In this document: positions 33,075 to 41,385 of the stretch, piece by piece | Position numbering within the stretch: position 1 is the first letter of the stretch | Layout: each line of letters opens with the position of its first letter | Assembly: GCF_011761355.1 (NCBI RefSeq) | Contig: NZ_JAASRW010000007.1 | Span: forward strand, 248,001-312,000 | From: Paenibacillus lupini | GTDB lineage: Bacteria; Bacillota; Bacilli; Paenibacillales; Paenibacillaceae | Reading direction: 5' to 3' | Length of the DNA: 64,000 nucleotides | Program-made: the position numbers and the translations under genes | Notes under the pieces: generated by a model | Told to the model about the DNA's origin: nothing | The model's input: only the letters and a program-made list of their open reading frames with translations | Databases searched by the model: none

Positions 33075-33347
33075 CGAGGAGCTCCAAGACAGATCCCTAT
33101 CGTTTTGATCCTCTTATTCAAAGCTGCCTTCACAAAACGTTTCTCCTCGATCAGCCAAGGATAAGCTTCTTCTTCATATACACTCATTGGACCACCAAGA
33201 ATGAGTAGCAGCTCCATCGTATCCAACCATTCTTCTTGTAATCCATCTGCTGGATTAACAATCGTCAACCGATGTCCGCCTAATTCTGCCCACTCGGCAA
33301 ATGCACGTATATCATCAAAATCGAAATGTCTAAAAGCAAATGTTCAT
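33075..33347 (-). pseudogene. Truncated, frameshifted class I glutamine amidotransferase fragment
   Basis: Reading from ATG 33347 (GGAGG nine bases upstream) the frame hits TAG after six codons. Dropping one T from a T4 run restores MNICFRHFDFDDIRAFAEWA, then GGHRLTIVNPADGLQEEWLD, LLLILGGPMSVYEEEAYPWL and KTIGICLGAP. This is the N-terminal half of a GATase1 protein up to its nucleophile Cys (GICLG). It then breaks off at GGAGCTCC into IclR sequence. The C-terminal half with the catalytic His and Glu is absent. Confidence 0.8.
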
Positions 33348-33452
33348 CTCCCGTTTCCTCCAATACCAGCGTCATGTCTCTATGTCAGTATTGTAAAGCA
33401 GGAATATAGTAGGCTGCGATGATCACTTCTCACATAGTGGGAAATCGATGAA

Positions 33453-33832
33453 TTATAACCACTCTAGAAATTCGAGACGATTGCCAAACGGATCATTTAA
33501 GTAGAAGCGTTTCACACCTTCTTCTGCTCTTGCTTCATATCAATCACCTGGATTTTCTGCTCGAGGAGATAGCTCCGCAGTCCCTCCAAATTCTGTACTT
33601 GAAAGGCAGGATGAGCCTTTGTTGCAGGAACAAAATCTTTTTGAACCCCAATATGTACCTGATGTTTTCCGCATTCAAACCATACGCCGCCTCGCTGCCT
33701 TAAGTTCTCAGGCTTTGGAATTTCAGGCCAGCCTAGCAGGTGATTGTAGAAGCCGCGAGCTTTCTCCTCACATCCTTCTGGGGCGGCTAATTGAACATGA
33801 TCAATTCCATCGTATTGGTAAGCCATTAACAT
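33453..33832 (-). pseudogene. VOC (glyoxalase-fold) protein with a frameshift near the C-terminus
   Basis: The reading frame from 33832 encodes a VOC protein (YDGIDHVQLAAPEGCEEKAR, GFYNHLLGWPEIPKPENL, GKHQVHIGVQKDF) up to QVIDMKQEQKKV and then stops. In another frame the expected ending continues as EARAEEGVKRFYLNDPFGNR and LEFLEWL to TAA at 33453. One missing base near 33535 explains this. The metal-binding His of the first motif is kept, but the last strand with its Glu is out of frame. A sequencing error is the alternative. Confidence 0.78.
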
Positions 33833-33842
33833 CCTCCTCTAT

Positions 33843-33876
33843 AAAAAAAGACTCCTGACCACCTCTGTCAGAAGTC
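33843..33876 (-). terminator. Terminator after the SGNH hydrolase gene
   Basis: AGACT.CTGAC and GTCAG.AGTCT pair around a short loop, with T7 on the minus strand. Confidence 0.75.
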
Positions 33877-33885
33877 TATTATTTT

Positions 33886-34536
33886 TCAACCTAATGCTAG
33901 ACGACTGTTCTGTACGGCCTTCAACCACTCCACTGCCATAAGATGATGGCCTGCAGCTGTTGGATGAACGCCGTCGAATAACCAATAATCAGGAGCAGCT
34001 TGTTCCGCAGCTTGATCAAAAGCTTGCTGGAAAGGCACAAATACGGCGTCGAACTCTTCCGCCAGCTGCTTTACAATGGTTCTTTGTGCATCCACTTTAC
34101 CGCGCCAGCCTTCCCATTCTGCTACCGTAACCCCAGTACGTAGAACAAAAGGTTCGCATAACACAAGCTTCGTACTTGGTAAAACTTCCTTCGTCTCTTC
34201 TAACAGAAGACGGTAGGCACGTTCGAACCGATCCGTTACACCGCTAGGAAGCTTGTTCATAATCCGCCACGTATCGTTTACTCCTATAAGAATACTTAAA
34301 ATATCCGGCTTAAGCGCGATGGCATCTTCATTCCAACGTGCGAACAGATCAGAAACTCTGTCCCCGCTAATTCCCCTATTAATAAATTGATGTCCCGCTT
34401 CAGGCAGTTGATAGCTCAGTTCTCCTGCTATTTTATTAACATAGCCTACTCCCAGAGCATGATTCGGATCTGCCCCTTCACGTCCACGCAAGCAATCGGT
34501 GATGGAATCACCTTGGAATAAAATGATTTTGCCCAT
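33886..34536 (-). CDS. SGNH/GDSL hydrolase (esterase)
   Basis: The 216-residue enzyme has the four SGNH blocks: FQGDSITDC (nucleophile Ser near residue 11), RGISGDRVSDL (Gly), LIGVNDTW (Asn near 84) and DGVHPTAAGHHLM (Asp and His near 190-193). These esterases remove acetyl or other acyl groups, often from carbohydrates. It has no signal peptide, so it acts inside the cell, perhaps on imported acetylated oligosaccharides. ATG 34536 is chosen with AAAGGAAG upstream; a GTG start at 34554 would overlap that site. Confidence 0.9.
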   Translation of the reverse strand: MGKIILFQGDSITDCLRGREGADPNHALGVGYVNKIAGELSYQLPEAGHQFINRGISGDRVSDLFARWNEDAIALKPDILSILIGVNDTWRIMNKLPSGVTDRFERAYRLLLEETKEVLPSTKLVLCEPFVLRTGVTVAEWEGWRGKVDAQRTIVKQLAEEFDAVFVPFQQAFDQAAEQAAPDYWLFDGVHPTAAGHHLMAVEWLKAVQNSRLALG

Positions 34537-34565
34537 TAAAAATCTTCCTTTCACGCATGAAGGTA

Positions 34566-34579
34566 TGATAACGCTTTCT
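34566..34579. promoter_or_regulatory. Weak cre-like site upstream of the SGNH hydrolase gene
   Basis: TGATAACGCTTTCT agrees with TGWAANCGNTNWCA except at positions 4 and 14. It lies about 30 bp before the start codon. Confidence 0.35.
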
Positions 34580-34600
34580 GTCCCATTTTATAGAAAACGA

Positions 34601-35338
34601 CTACCTCTTGTAAATGATAGATGATACAACTAGTCCAACACACACACCCGATATTGGCGCGACGGCTGCAACACTAATCAATGGATAGCTGCTGACATAC
34701 AACTTCAGAACGGGCAAAAGAACAGCCCATAAGCCTACAACACTCCAGAACACCCATTTCTGGTGGACGGGGATGACAGGCATGACGGATGATCTCCGCT
34801 GGCTTTTATATAAGCAAATCATGATATTAATAAATATGATGAACATACCTAGCAGAGAAAAGCTGTATTGCAGTAGTTTATATACCGGCAAATGGAGAAG
34901 GCCAGTCTGGTGGCTCAAGACGTCTAAATGTTGAACAAAATAACCTCTCTCATGCGTAAAAGCGTCAACCAGAATATGCGTATAAAATCCAATCACAACC
35001 GAGAGCAAGTAGATGAGCCAAGCCCTGAAGGTTGTCACATCCCATCTGTTTAATAGATTATAAGCTCGTTTATCCAATTGGAATAACGATGGCAGATGCA
35101 TCGTTAAAGGCTTCTTTACAACATAATGAAATAATAGGCCGAGCAGCACACAAAGCGGAATCACCTGCATAAACAATCCCTGAATCGTATGACCAATCGT
35201 CTGATGAGGAGCCAAAAAAATAAAATATTCGATATCCGGCCCCATACTTCCCAGCACCAGGCCCGTCATGCTGAAGACCTTGCGATTAAAATATTTTATT
35301 GGAAAAGCGTACAGCGGATGAGCTAACGTATAGGGCAT
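34601..35338 (-). CDS. DUF4184 family integral membrane protein
   Basis: The 245-residue protein opens with MPYTLAHPLYAFPIKYF and has LGSMGPDIEYFIF near residue 30, the hallmarks of DUF4184 proteins. About six hydrophobic spans follow, with FYTHILVDAFTHERGYFVQH in the middle. The conserved His and Asp residues resemble those of membrane-bound metal-dependent hydrolases (YdjM-type). The function is unknown. It stands alone between the SGNH hydrolase and the S26-like lipoprotein. Confidence 0.85.
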   Translation of the reverse strand: MPYTLAHPLYAFPIKYFNRKVFSMTGLVLGSMGPDIEYFIFLAPHQTIGHTIQGLFMQVIPLCVLLGLLFHYVVKKPLTMHLPSLFQLDKRAYNLLNRWDVTTFRAWLIYLLSVVIGFYTHILVDAFTHERGYFVQHLDVLSHQTGLLHLPVYKLLQYSFSLLGMFIIFINIMICLYKSQRRSSVMPVIPVHQKWVFWSVVGLWAVLLPVLKLYVSSYPLISVAAVAPISGVCVGLVVSSIIYKR

Positions 35339-35425
35339 CGGGAAACTCCGTTCTAGGTATAATCAAATTCATCTAATTGTTATAGACGTCACAGAAGCAA
35401 ATAAAGTTACAAATCCTTACAAGTG

Positions 35426-36004
35426 TTACTTGTGAGGCTCATAGCCGACTACTTTTCCCAGAATGTCATCACGACTATATGGACCGGCGGTTTGACTGTC
35501 ATTAAAGCCTCTCCAGCGTACATCTGCCAGGATGAAAAATTGGTCATGCTGCAGTACCAAAGGCTTTTCTAATGAAATATTATTTTTCGATGCAGCATCA
35601 TTACCATAAAAAGCTTTAAGCTTATGTCCGTTTATATAGACTTGCCCTTTCTTTAAACCTATCTTTTCTCCAGGTAAACCAACAACTCTTGCTAGGTCGG
35701 TAGTCTGGTAACTGGTATCCTTTGTTCGGAAAACAACAATATCCCCTCTGGAAATATCATGTTGCTTGTAGTAATGGAAATCTACTAACACCTCCTGATT
35801 GACTCCAAATGGATGAGGATAGCCGTAGCCTACTTCGGAAAGCATGCCATCCGTATTCACTTTCACATGAGTTAATTCAGGACCAGGCTGATCAATAACT
35901 GGTATTTGCTTTTCCGTTACATCATCAGTCATCGAGCAGCCAGACATCAACAACATGACGATCACAGCCGCAAACAGATACTTAGTCACTCTCCTAATTC
36001 CCAT
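35426..36004 (-). CDS. Lipoprotein homologous to signal peptidase I, lacking both catalytic residues
   Basis: The 192-residue product has a lipoprotein signal with lipobox LMSGC (Cys23), followed by an S26-peptidase fold: RGDIVVFRTKD (about 86-96), LARVVGLPGEKIG (about 104-116), GQVYINGHKLKAFYG and a C-terminal SRDDILGKVVGY. In active type I peptidases the Ser sits in D-S-M-x-P and the Lys in Y-V-K-R-I-I-G-L-P-G. Here the matching positions read D-G53-M and L-A105-R-V-V-G. Both dyad residues are therefore replaced and proteolysis is not expected. ATG 36004 has AAGGGGG six bases upstream. It may be a regulatory or substrate-holding pseudopeptidase. Confidence 0.8.
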   Translation of the reverse strand: MGIRRVTKYLFAAVIVMLLMSGCSMTDDVTEKQIPVIDQPGPELTHVKVNTDGMLSEVGYGYPHPFGVNQEVLVDFHYYKQHDISRGDIVVFRTKDTSYQTTDLARVVGLPGEKIGLKKGQVYINGHKLKAFYGNDAASKNNISLEKPLVLQHDQFFILADVRWRGFNDSQTAGPYSRDDILGKVVGYEPHK

Positions 36005-36102
36005 CGAATTCCCCCTTGCACCTCTCACCAACTTATTCGCTTGTGATGCGACTATTTCCTTTTGTTTACATCTGCAACTTGATCAACCACACCAACCACT
36101 AG

Positions 36103-36135
36103 AAAAAAATCCGGCTATCGCGAGGATAGCCGGAC
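36103..36135 (-). terminator. Terminator after the large SLH-anchored glycosidase gene
   Basis: TCCGGCTATC and GATAGCCGGA are perfect 10-bp complements around GCGAG, with T7 on the minus strand. Confidence 0.9.
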
Positions 36136-36148
36136 TTCTTGCTACTTA

Positions 36149-39100
36149 TTATTCCTGAATACTGGTAATCAATCTGTACAAAATAGTAGCCGCTTCAGCA
36201 CGTGTTGCTGTCTTGTTTGGATAGAACTTGCCTTCCGGCGTTCCTTTAATCAGTCCGGATTTCAAAGACTGCGCGACGGCATCTGCTGCCCAAGCTGCGA
36301 TCTCACTGCTGTCTTTCAAAGCTGCGAGTTGATCAACGTCTGCAGATTGATTTCCACCAACAAAGGCAAGAACATTTGCAGCGGTTACTGCAAGCTGCTG
36401 CTTTGTGATTTTATCATTTGGACGGAATGTTCCATCTGTAAAGCCTTGAATAATTCCTGCTTCAGTTGCCGCTGCTACTGCATCAGCATACCAAGCGTTG
36501 CTGGATACATCCTTAAAGTTACTTGCTGTGGAACCTGATGTCAGACCAAGCGCTCTTGTCAGCATCGCTACCCACTCAGCGCGAGTCAACTGCTGCTCTG
36601 GAGCGAAAGTATCTGCGGTTTCACCATTCAAAATAAAGCTTGATGCCAGAGTATTAATCTCTTTCTCCGCCCAATGACCTTTTGTATCCGTAAAGGTTTT
36701 GCTCGACGCCACTACAGCATAGACACTGTTATGATTCGTACGAATAACTGCTGTTACATTACCGTTTGCATCTGTATTGAACGTGGTTGGTACTGGAACA
36801 ATTGTCCCATCCGATTCGATCACAATACCCGTAGTTGGCGGCACGGAAGTCTTGCCGAGTTGGATCGTACGAGTGACATAATGTTTGCCAAAACCTTTAA
36901 CCTCTGTCCAATTGTTCGCGGTGCCAGTCCATACTGTAAATTCAATTGGAGTACCAAGCAATGTACCATTCTTTTTGTTTACTGCTTGGATAGCTGCGTT
37001 GTTCGCTTCTTCCGATATAGTCCCAACTCCAATGCGAAGCTGCTGGCCGCTTGCTGCTGTACCACTCAGAATAGCTTGCAGCGGAAGCTCGTAGCTGCCT
37101 TGATCGGTTATGACAAGAATGCTCAGTTTGCTGTTTTTATCCAAAAGTTCTTTTAATGCATCAACTGGGAACTGTGCTTGTACTTCACTTACATCGCTCA
37201 GATCACGCAAATCAACGGTGATAGAATCAACTTTAGCATCTTGTGCAGCTTGTGCAAGAAGCGCTGCGTTAACTTCAACTATTGAAGTTGCCTTGCCATT
37301 CGAATTTGTCTCTGTCTTGGCCATTAAGCCGCTAATGACAGAAACATTACCGTTTGTTGTCACATGACCCGTTCCATCTGTAGGAGTTGTTGAGGGTGGT
37401 GTAACCACATTACCGCTTTTTACAACAACAGCAGTTTCAGCCTTGTAACCGCCGTCTTCTGTTGTTACCGTAATTTGCGCAGTACCAACTCCTTTGGCTG
37501 TTACAACACCGTCTGCAACTACAGCAACTGAAGTGTCACTGCTGCTCCAATAAAGATTATGATTCTCTGCATTGCTTGGATTAATTGTTGCTGTCAAATT
37601 GCCGGTATTCATACCGTTCAAATTAAGCGACAACGCTGATTTATCTAAGGTTACGCCTTCTACCGCTACTGTCGCTTCTGGGTATTTATAGATCTCGAAG
37701 TCATCGATCGCCGCCCAGTTACCGGCTTTCGCATCGGAGTATACTCCGATTTGCATAGTACCTAGACCAGTACCAGCTTCCTTTTCAACCACTTCAATAT
37801 TATCAATTGCAAATGGTGTATACGTACCACCGCTTGCACTCTTCAAATCTTTAGTCAGCTTATCTCCGCCATAATTGGAAACCTCAAGCTGGAACGTATT
37901 TTGTCCGCCGCCTGTCCGAACCCATACCTGAACTTTGTACTTGCCGACTGGTACATTAATCGTCTGGAAGTTAGATTGCTTGTAAGCAGAGCCATTCCAA
38001 TGAGTCAGCTTATACTTGCCGCTTCGTGGTGTATCATTGTCAATGGAGGGAGCTGCGGATTGCTCACCCGGATGCCATTCCTGCCATGGCGAAAGCGTAG
38101 GCTTGTTAGCTTGGTCAAGTGTCTCAAAATCCAAATTGTTCGAAGCTGGAATTTTAACTCGTTCACTTGCTACTGTTGGAGCAGCTACTACCGCTTCACT
38201 TGCTGCCGATTCATTTCCCGCTTGGTCAACAGCCTTAACGGTAAATGTATATTGTGTGCCTGCTACCAGATTTGCTAGCGTATAGCGAGATTCTGTTGCT
38301 GGATCAACGGATGCCCGTTTGAAGCCATTCACATAAATGTTGTATTTAAAGAAATCGTTCTCCAAATTAGGCTCCCAAGTGAGCTTCACTTGTTGGATAC
38401 CAGGTACAGCTTTCAGACCAACTGGTGCTGCCGGAGCCACAGAGTCCTTACCTGCAGCAGTTGTCGCAGTAACAGATCCACTAGCTGCCGATTCACCAGA
38501 AGCGTTGAAGGCAGATACACGATATGAGTACGTAGTGCTGCCTAGCAGGCCTTGATCCACATAGCTTGTTACGTCACCAGCAGATCCGATTAAGCGATAA
38601 TCCGGGTAAACTCCGTCTTTCTTTGTGTCCGAATTTACTACCGAACGATAGATTTTGTAACCAATCGCATCAGCAGCTTTTGTCCATTGAAGATGGATAT
38701 TTTGACCATTTTGAAGGTCTGCGGTTACATCTTGAGGAGTAGCAGGTGCATCGTCACCTTGTTCTTCTACAGAAGCTTTCGAAATAACCGGGATCAATTC
38801 CACATCGTCAAAAGATGCCCATTCGCCGCCCTTATTAGCGGAGTGAATCCCGATTTCGACTTGTCCGTCTGTCACCTCAATGACTGGAATAACGATCTGT
38901 GTCCAGGATCCAACATATGCTGTTGTCCCTGCCGACACACTAAGATCAGGTCCACCATATCTTTTCGCTTCCAGGCTAACGTTGGTATCGCCGCCCTTCT
39001 GATACCATACAGATGCTTTGTAGGTTCCGTTTGGCACCTTCACCGTACGATAAGTCGTTTGCTGGTACGACTCAGTACCACCAAGATAGTGGGATAGCTT

Positions 39101-41110
39101 CATCGAACCTGTTCTTGGACTGTTATTGTCTACGTTCTGAGCATATCCCTGTCCTTCTGGGTTCCACCCATTCCAGCCTGTATTTCCTTCCTCGAAGCCG
39201 CCGCCTAGAGCTAAGTAGTTAAAGCTGCTCTGCACGGAATCGAAGGAGAATTGGAACCAGTTCAAGTTTACTTTACCGGAGAACATCACATACAGCTTAT
39301 GCTTGCCGCTAACGGCTTCGGACTGAACAGCTTTAGTAATCCAGGACTGTGCTCCACCCGTTGAGGTAAGATCTGCTGTTCCAAGCAAAGCGCCAGTTGG
39401 ACTATCAAGACGGAATTGAATACTAGCATCACCCTCAGCTGCCGCTCTTACTTTGATGCTGGATGTTCCGCTTTGGAACTCCACATTATCGAAAGCAATA
39501 TAGTTGCCGTTGGCAGCCGAGCCAACATATTTTCCGCCGCCAGTATCTCCAGCAATATCAGTTGTCACACCTACGTTGTCCACGAAATCTTCTGCTTGCA
39601 TAACCGCATATGGACTAATCGATACCGTGCCAACCTGCGTTCCGCTCCAAACATAGGACGCTATAGCTCCTGCTGGAAGAGTGTACGAAAAGCTCTTCGC
39701 ACCCCATCTTATTTTGAAGGTTTTTGATTGTTTGGAGGAGTTTAGTGCTAGAAGCACCTTAGTACCATCCGGGTTTAAGAACGCTGCATCTTCAATGCTT
39801 CCTGCTCCAAACGTATTCGATTGAATCCGCTTCGCGCCAGGCAGAACGAATTTACTTGCTTGACCAAATGCGTAAAACTCTTCGTTGTAAGTTACATCTG
39901 AACTGGTTACTACGTTATTTTCTTCATGGTTAACAACTGTCACGATCCCTCGGCAATCCGAGCAGCCACCTACGAATGGACCGTTGTTTTCATCCAGTGC
40001 AATATTCCATTTGAGCGATGTCCGCGCCCAGTTGCGAGTTGCACCAATGATGAGATTTTGATAATCCCAAGCAATGTTGCCGCCGAAATCAGAAGCGAAT
40101 TCGCCTCCCGAGCTTTCGGTGAAATAAATATCCTTGTCTGGATGCTGGTCATGCACAAGCGATTGTGCATCTACCGAACCGGCATATCCATGGAAGGCTG
40201 AACCTGCGATATATTTATTTGCATCTTTATCATTCAGCACGTCAATCGGGTATTGAGGAGTAGACCAGTTATGGTCAAACACAATGATTTTCGTATCGAT
40301 GCCAGCTTCCTCAAAAGCAGGACCTAAATAATCTTTAACAAATAGAGCCTCATCTTCCGGTTCCATGCGCATACCGGAGTAGTCGCTTGGCTCAAACTGC
40401 GGTTCATTTTGGATCGTCACAGCGTCGATTGGAATACCGGCTTCTTCATAATCCTCAATAAATTTAACGAAATATTGCGCGTATACACCATAATACTCTG
40501 GCAGCAGCTTACCTTTTTCCATCGCATCCGTTGTTTTCATCCAGCCCGGTGCGGTCCAAGGCGTACCCATGATTTTCAGATCCGGGTTAATCTCTAGCGC
40601 TTGCTGGAGAAGAGGAATGATATACTCCTCATCATGCTCGATGGAGAAATTATGAAGTTCAGGGTCAGTCTCGCCCTTAGGCATATCATCGTATGTATAT
40701 TTGCTTGTTGCGAAATCGCTTGCACCCATTGGCAGACGCAAATAACTGAAACCTGCGCCATCACCTTCACGGCTGAAAAGCTTCTTCATCAATTGATCTT
40801 TAGCCGTTGGCTCCATCTTCGAAATCACATAGGCCGATGAATCTGTGAGAGCGCCTCCAAAACCATCAATCGTCTGGTAGGCCGTATTCTCATCTACATC
40901 AATCGTCAGCTCAGACGGTGCTCCATCCGTATCAAACGACACATCCTTCTGCCGACTAAGCAAATTGCTCTTATCCCCTGTCGTCATCCATACATTTACC
41001 GGATCTGTGGCTGCCGATACCTGTGGTACCGTTATGCCAGTGAAGCTAGATACGATAAGACCTGCAACTAATGTCTGCGCGGCCATCCGTTTCCACATGT
41101 TTTCCCCCAT
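36149..41110 (-). CDS. Cell-surface modular GH30 glycosidase with CBM, FN3, Ig-like and SLH domains
   Basis: The 1653-residue secreted enzyme starts with a signal peptide (cleavage near residue 34). A GH30 domain covers about 40-485, with acid/base E236 in TIQNEP and nucleophile E332 in YFTESSGG. Next come a CBM6-like domain (about 505-630), a CBM4/9-like domain (about 640-790), two FN3 domains (about 800-985), another CBM4/9-like domain (about 990-1140) and a BIG2-type Ig domain (about 1150-1230). A linker domain (about 1250-1465) and three SLH repeats (about 1470-1650) follow; SLH repeats bind pyruvylated wall polymer. GAGGGGG lies seven bases before ATG 41110. Two perfect cre-like palindromes lie upstream. 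GH30 activity could be on beta-1,6-glucan, beta-glucosides or xylan; the exact substrate is not readable. Confidence 0.92.
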   Translation of the reverse strand: MGENMWKRMAAQTLVAGLIVSSFTGITVPQVSAATDPVNVWMTTGDKSNLLSRQKDVSFDTDGAPSELTIDVDENTAYQTIDGFGGALTDSSAYVISKMEPTAKDQLMKKLFSREGDGAGFSYLRLPMGASDFATSKYTYDDMPKGETDPELHNFSIEHDEEYIIPLLQQALEINPDLKIMGTPWTAPGWMKTTDAMEKGKLLPEYYGVYAQYFVKFIEDYEEAGIPIDAVTIQNEPQFEPSDYSGMRMEPEDEALFVKDYLGPAFEEAGIDTKIIVFDHNWSTPQYPIDVLNDKDANKYIAGSAFHGYAGSVDAQSLVHDQHPDKDIYFTESSGGEFASDFGGNIAWDYQNLIIGATRNWARTSLKWNIALDENNGPFVGGCSDCRGIVTVVNHEENNVVTSSDVTYNEEFYAFGQASKFVLPGAKRIQSNTFGAGSIEDAAFLNPDGTKVLLALNSSKQSKTFKIRWGAKSFSYTLPAGAIASYVWSGTQVGTVSISPYAVMQAEDFVDNVGVTTDIAGDTGGGKYVGSAANGNYIAFDNVEFQSGTSSIKVRAAAEGDASIQFRLDSPTGALLGTADLTSTGGAQSWITKAVQSEAVSGKHKLYVMFSGKVNLNWFQFSFDSVQSSFNYLALGGGFEEGNTGWNGWNPEGQGYAQNVDNNSPRTGSMKLSHYLGGTESYQQTTYRTVKVPNGTYKASVWYQKGGDTNVSLEAKRYGGPDLSVSAGTTAYVGSWTQIVIPVIEVTDGQVEIGIHSANKGGEWASFDDVELIPVISKASVEEQGDDAPATPQDVTADLQNGQNIHLQWTKAADAIGYKIYRSVVNSDTKKDGVYPDYRLIGSAGDVTSYVDQGLLGSTTYSYRVSAFNASGESAASGSVTATTAAGKDSVAPAAPVGLKAVPGIQQVKLTWEPNLENDFFKYNIYVNGFKRASVDPATESRYTLANLVAGTQYTFTVKAVDQAGNESAASEAVVAAPTVASERVKIPASNNLDFETLDQANKPTLSPWQEWHPGEQSAAPSIDNDTPRSGKYKLTHWNGSAYKQSNFQTINVPVGKYKVQVWVRTGGGQNTFQLEVSNYGGDKLTKDLKSASGGTYTPFAIDNIEVVEKEAGTGLGTMQIGVYSDAKAGNWAAIDDFEIYKYPEATVAVEGVTLDKSALSLNLNGMNTGNLTATINPSNAENHNLYWSSSDTSVAVVADGVVTAKGVGTAQITVTTEDGGYKAETAVVVKSGNVVTPPSTTPTDGTGHVTTNGNVSVISGLMAKTETNSNGKATSIVEVNAALLAQAAQDAKVDSITVDLRDLSDVSEVQAQFPVDALKELLDKNSKLSILVITDQGSYELPLQAILSGTAASGQQLRIGVGTISEEANNAAIQAVNKKNGTLLGTPIEFTVWTGTANNWTEVKGFGKHYVTRTIQLGKTSVPPTTGIVIESDGTIVPVPTTFNTDANGNVTAVIRTNHNSVYAVVASSKTFTDTKGHWAEKEINTLASSFILNGETADTFAPEQQLTRAEWVAMLTRALGLTSGSTASNFKDVSSNAWYADAVAAATEAGIIQGFTDGTFRPNDKITKQQLAVTAANVLAFVGGNQSADVDQLAALKDSSEIAAWAADAVAQSLKSGLIKGTPEGKFYPNKTATRAEAATILYRLITSIQE

Positions 41111-41166
41111 GCTTGTGCCCCCTCATTCATATAAGTTCCTTACCTGAAATGGATAATAACATCAAA

Positions 41167-41180
41167 TGAAATCGATTTCA
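41167..41180. promoter_or_regulatory. cre-like palindrome, proximal copy, upstream of the GH30 gene
   Basis: TGAAATCGATTTCA is a perfect palindrome and fits the cre consensus TGWAANCGNTNWCA at every fixed position. It lies 57 bp upstream of the start. It could also serve a LacI-family regulator other than CcpA. Confidence 0.65.
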
Positions 41181-41279
41181 ATAACTTTTAAAAGAAAATT
41201 TAACCGTTTTTATAAGTTAAGTGGCTTGTTTATAGCATTAAATACCTCATCGCTGTTCTAACACATCACCCTTAATTAC

Positions 41280-41293
41280 TGAAATCGATTTCA
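41280..41293. promoter_or_regulatory. cre-like palindrome, distal copy, upstream of the GH30 gene
   Basis: The same 14-bp sequence TGAAATCGATTTCA recurs 113 bp further upstream. The identical pair suggests cooperative binding or looping over the promoter. Confidence 0.65.
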
Positions 41294-41343
41294 CAAATAG
41301 CCCAAAAACAACCTTTTTCAAGCTTTATTACACCCATTTAAGC

Positions 41344-41377
41344 AAAACACCTGATGCGCATCTGCACATCAGGTGTT
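41344..41377 (-). terminator. Terminator after the GH74 gene
   Basis: AACACCTGATG and CATCAGGTGTT are perfect complements, followed on the minus strand by TTTTGCTT. Confidence 0.8.
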
Positions 41378-41385
41378 ACTAAAAC

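Noticed and set aside
33020..33268. An 82-residue amidotransferase-like protein taken as a real small gene
   Set aside because: It is the middle of a broken amidotransferase read through the junction into IclR DNA out of frame.
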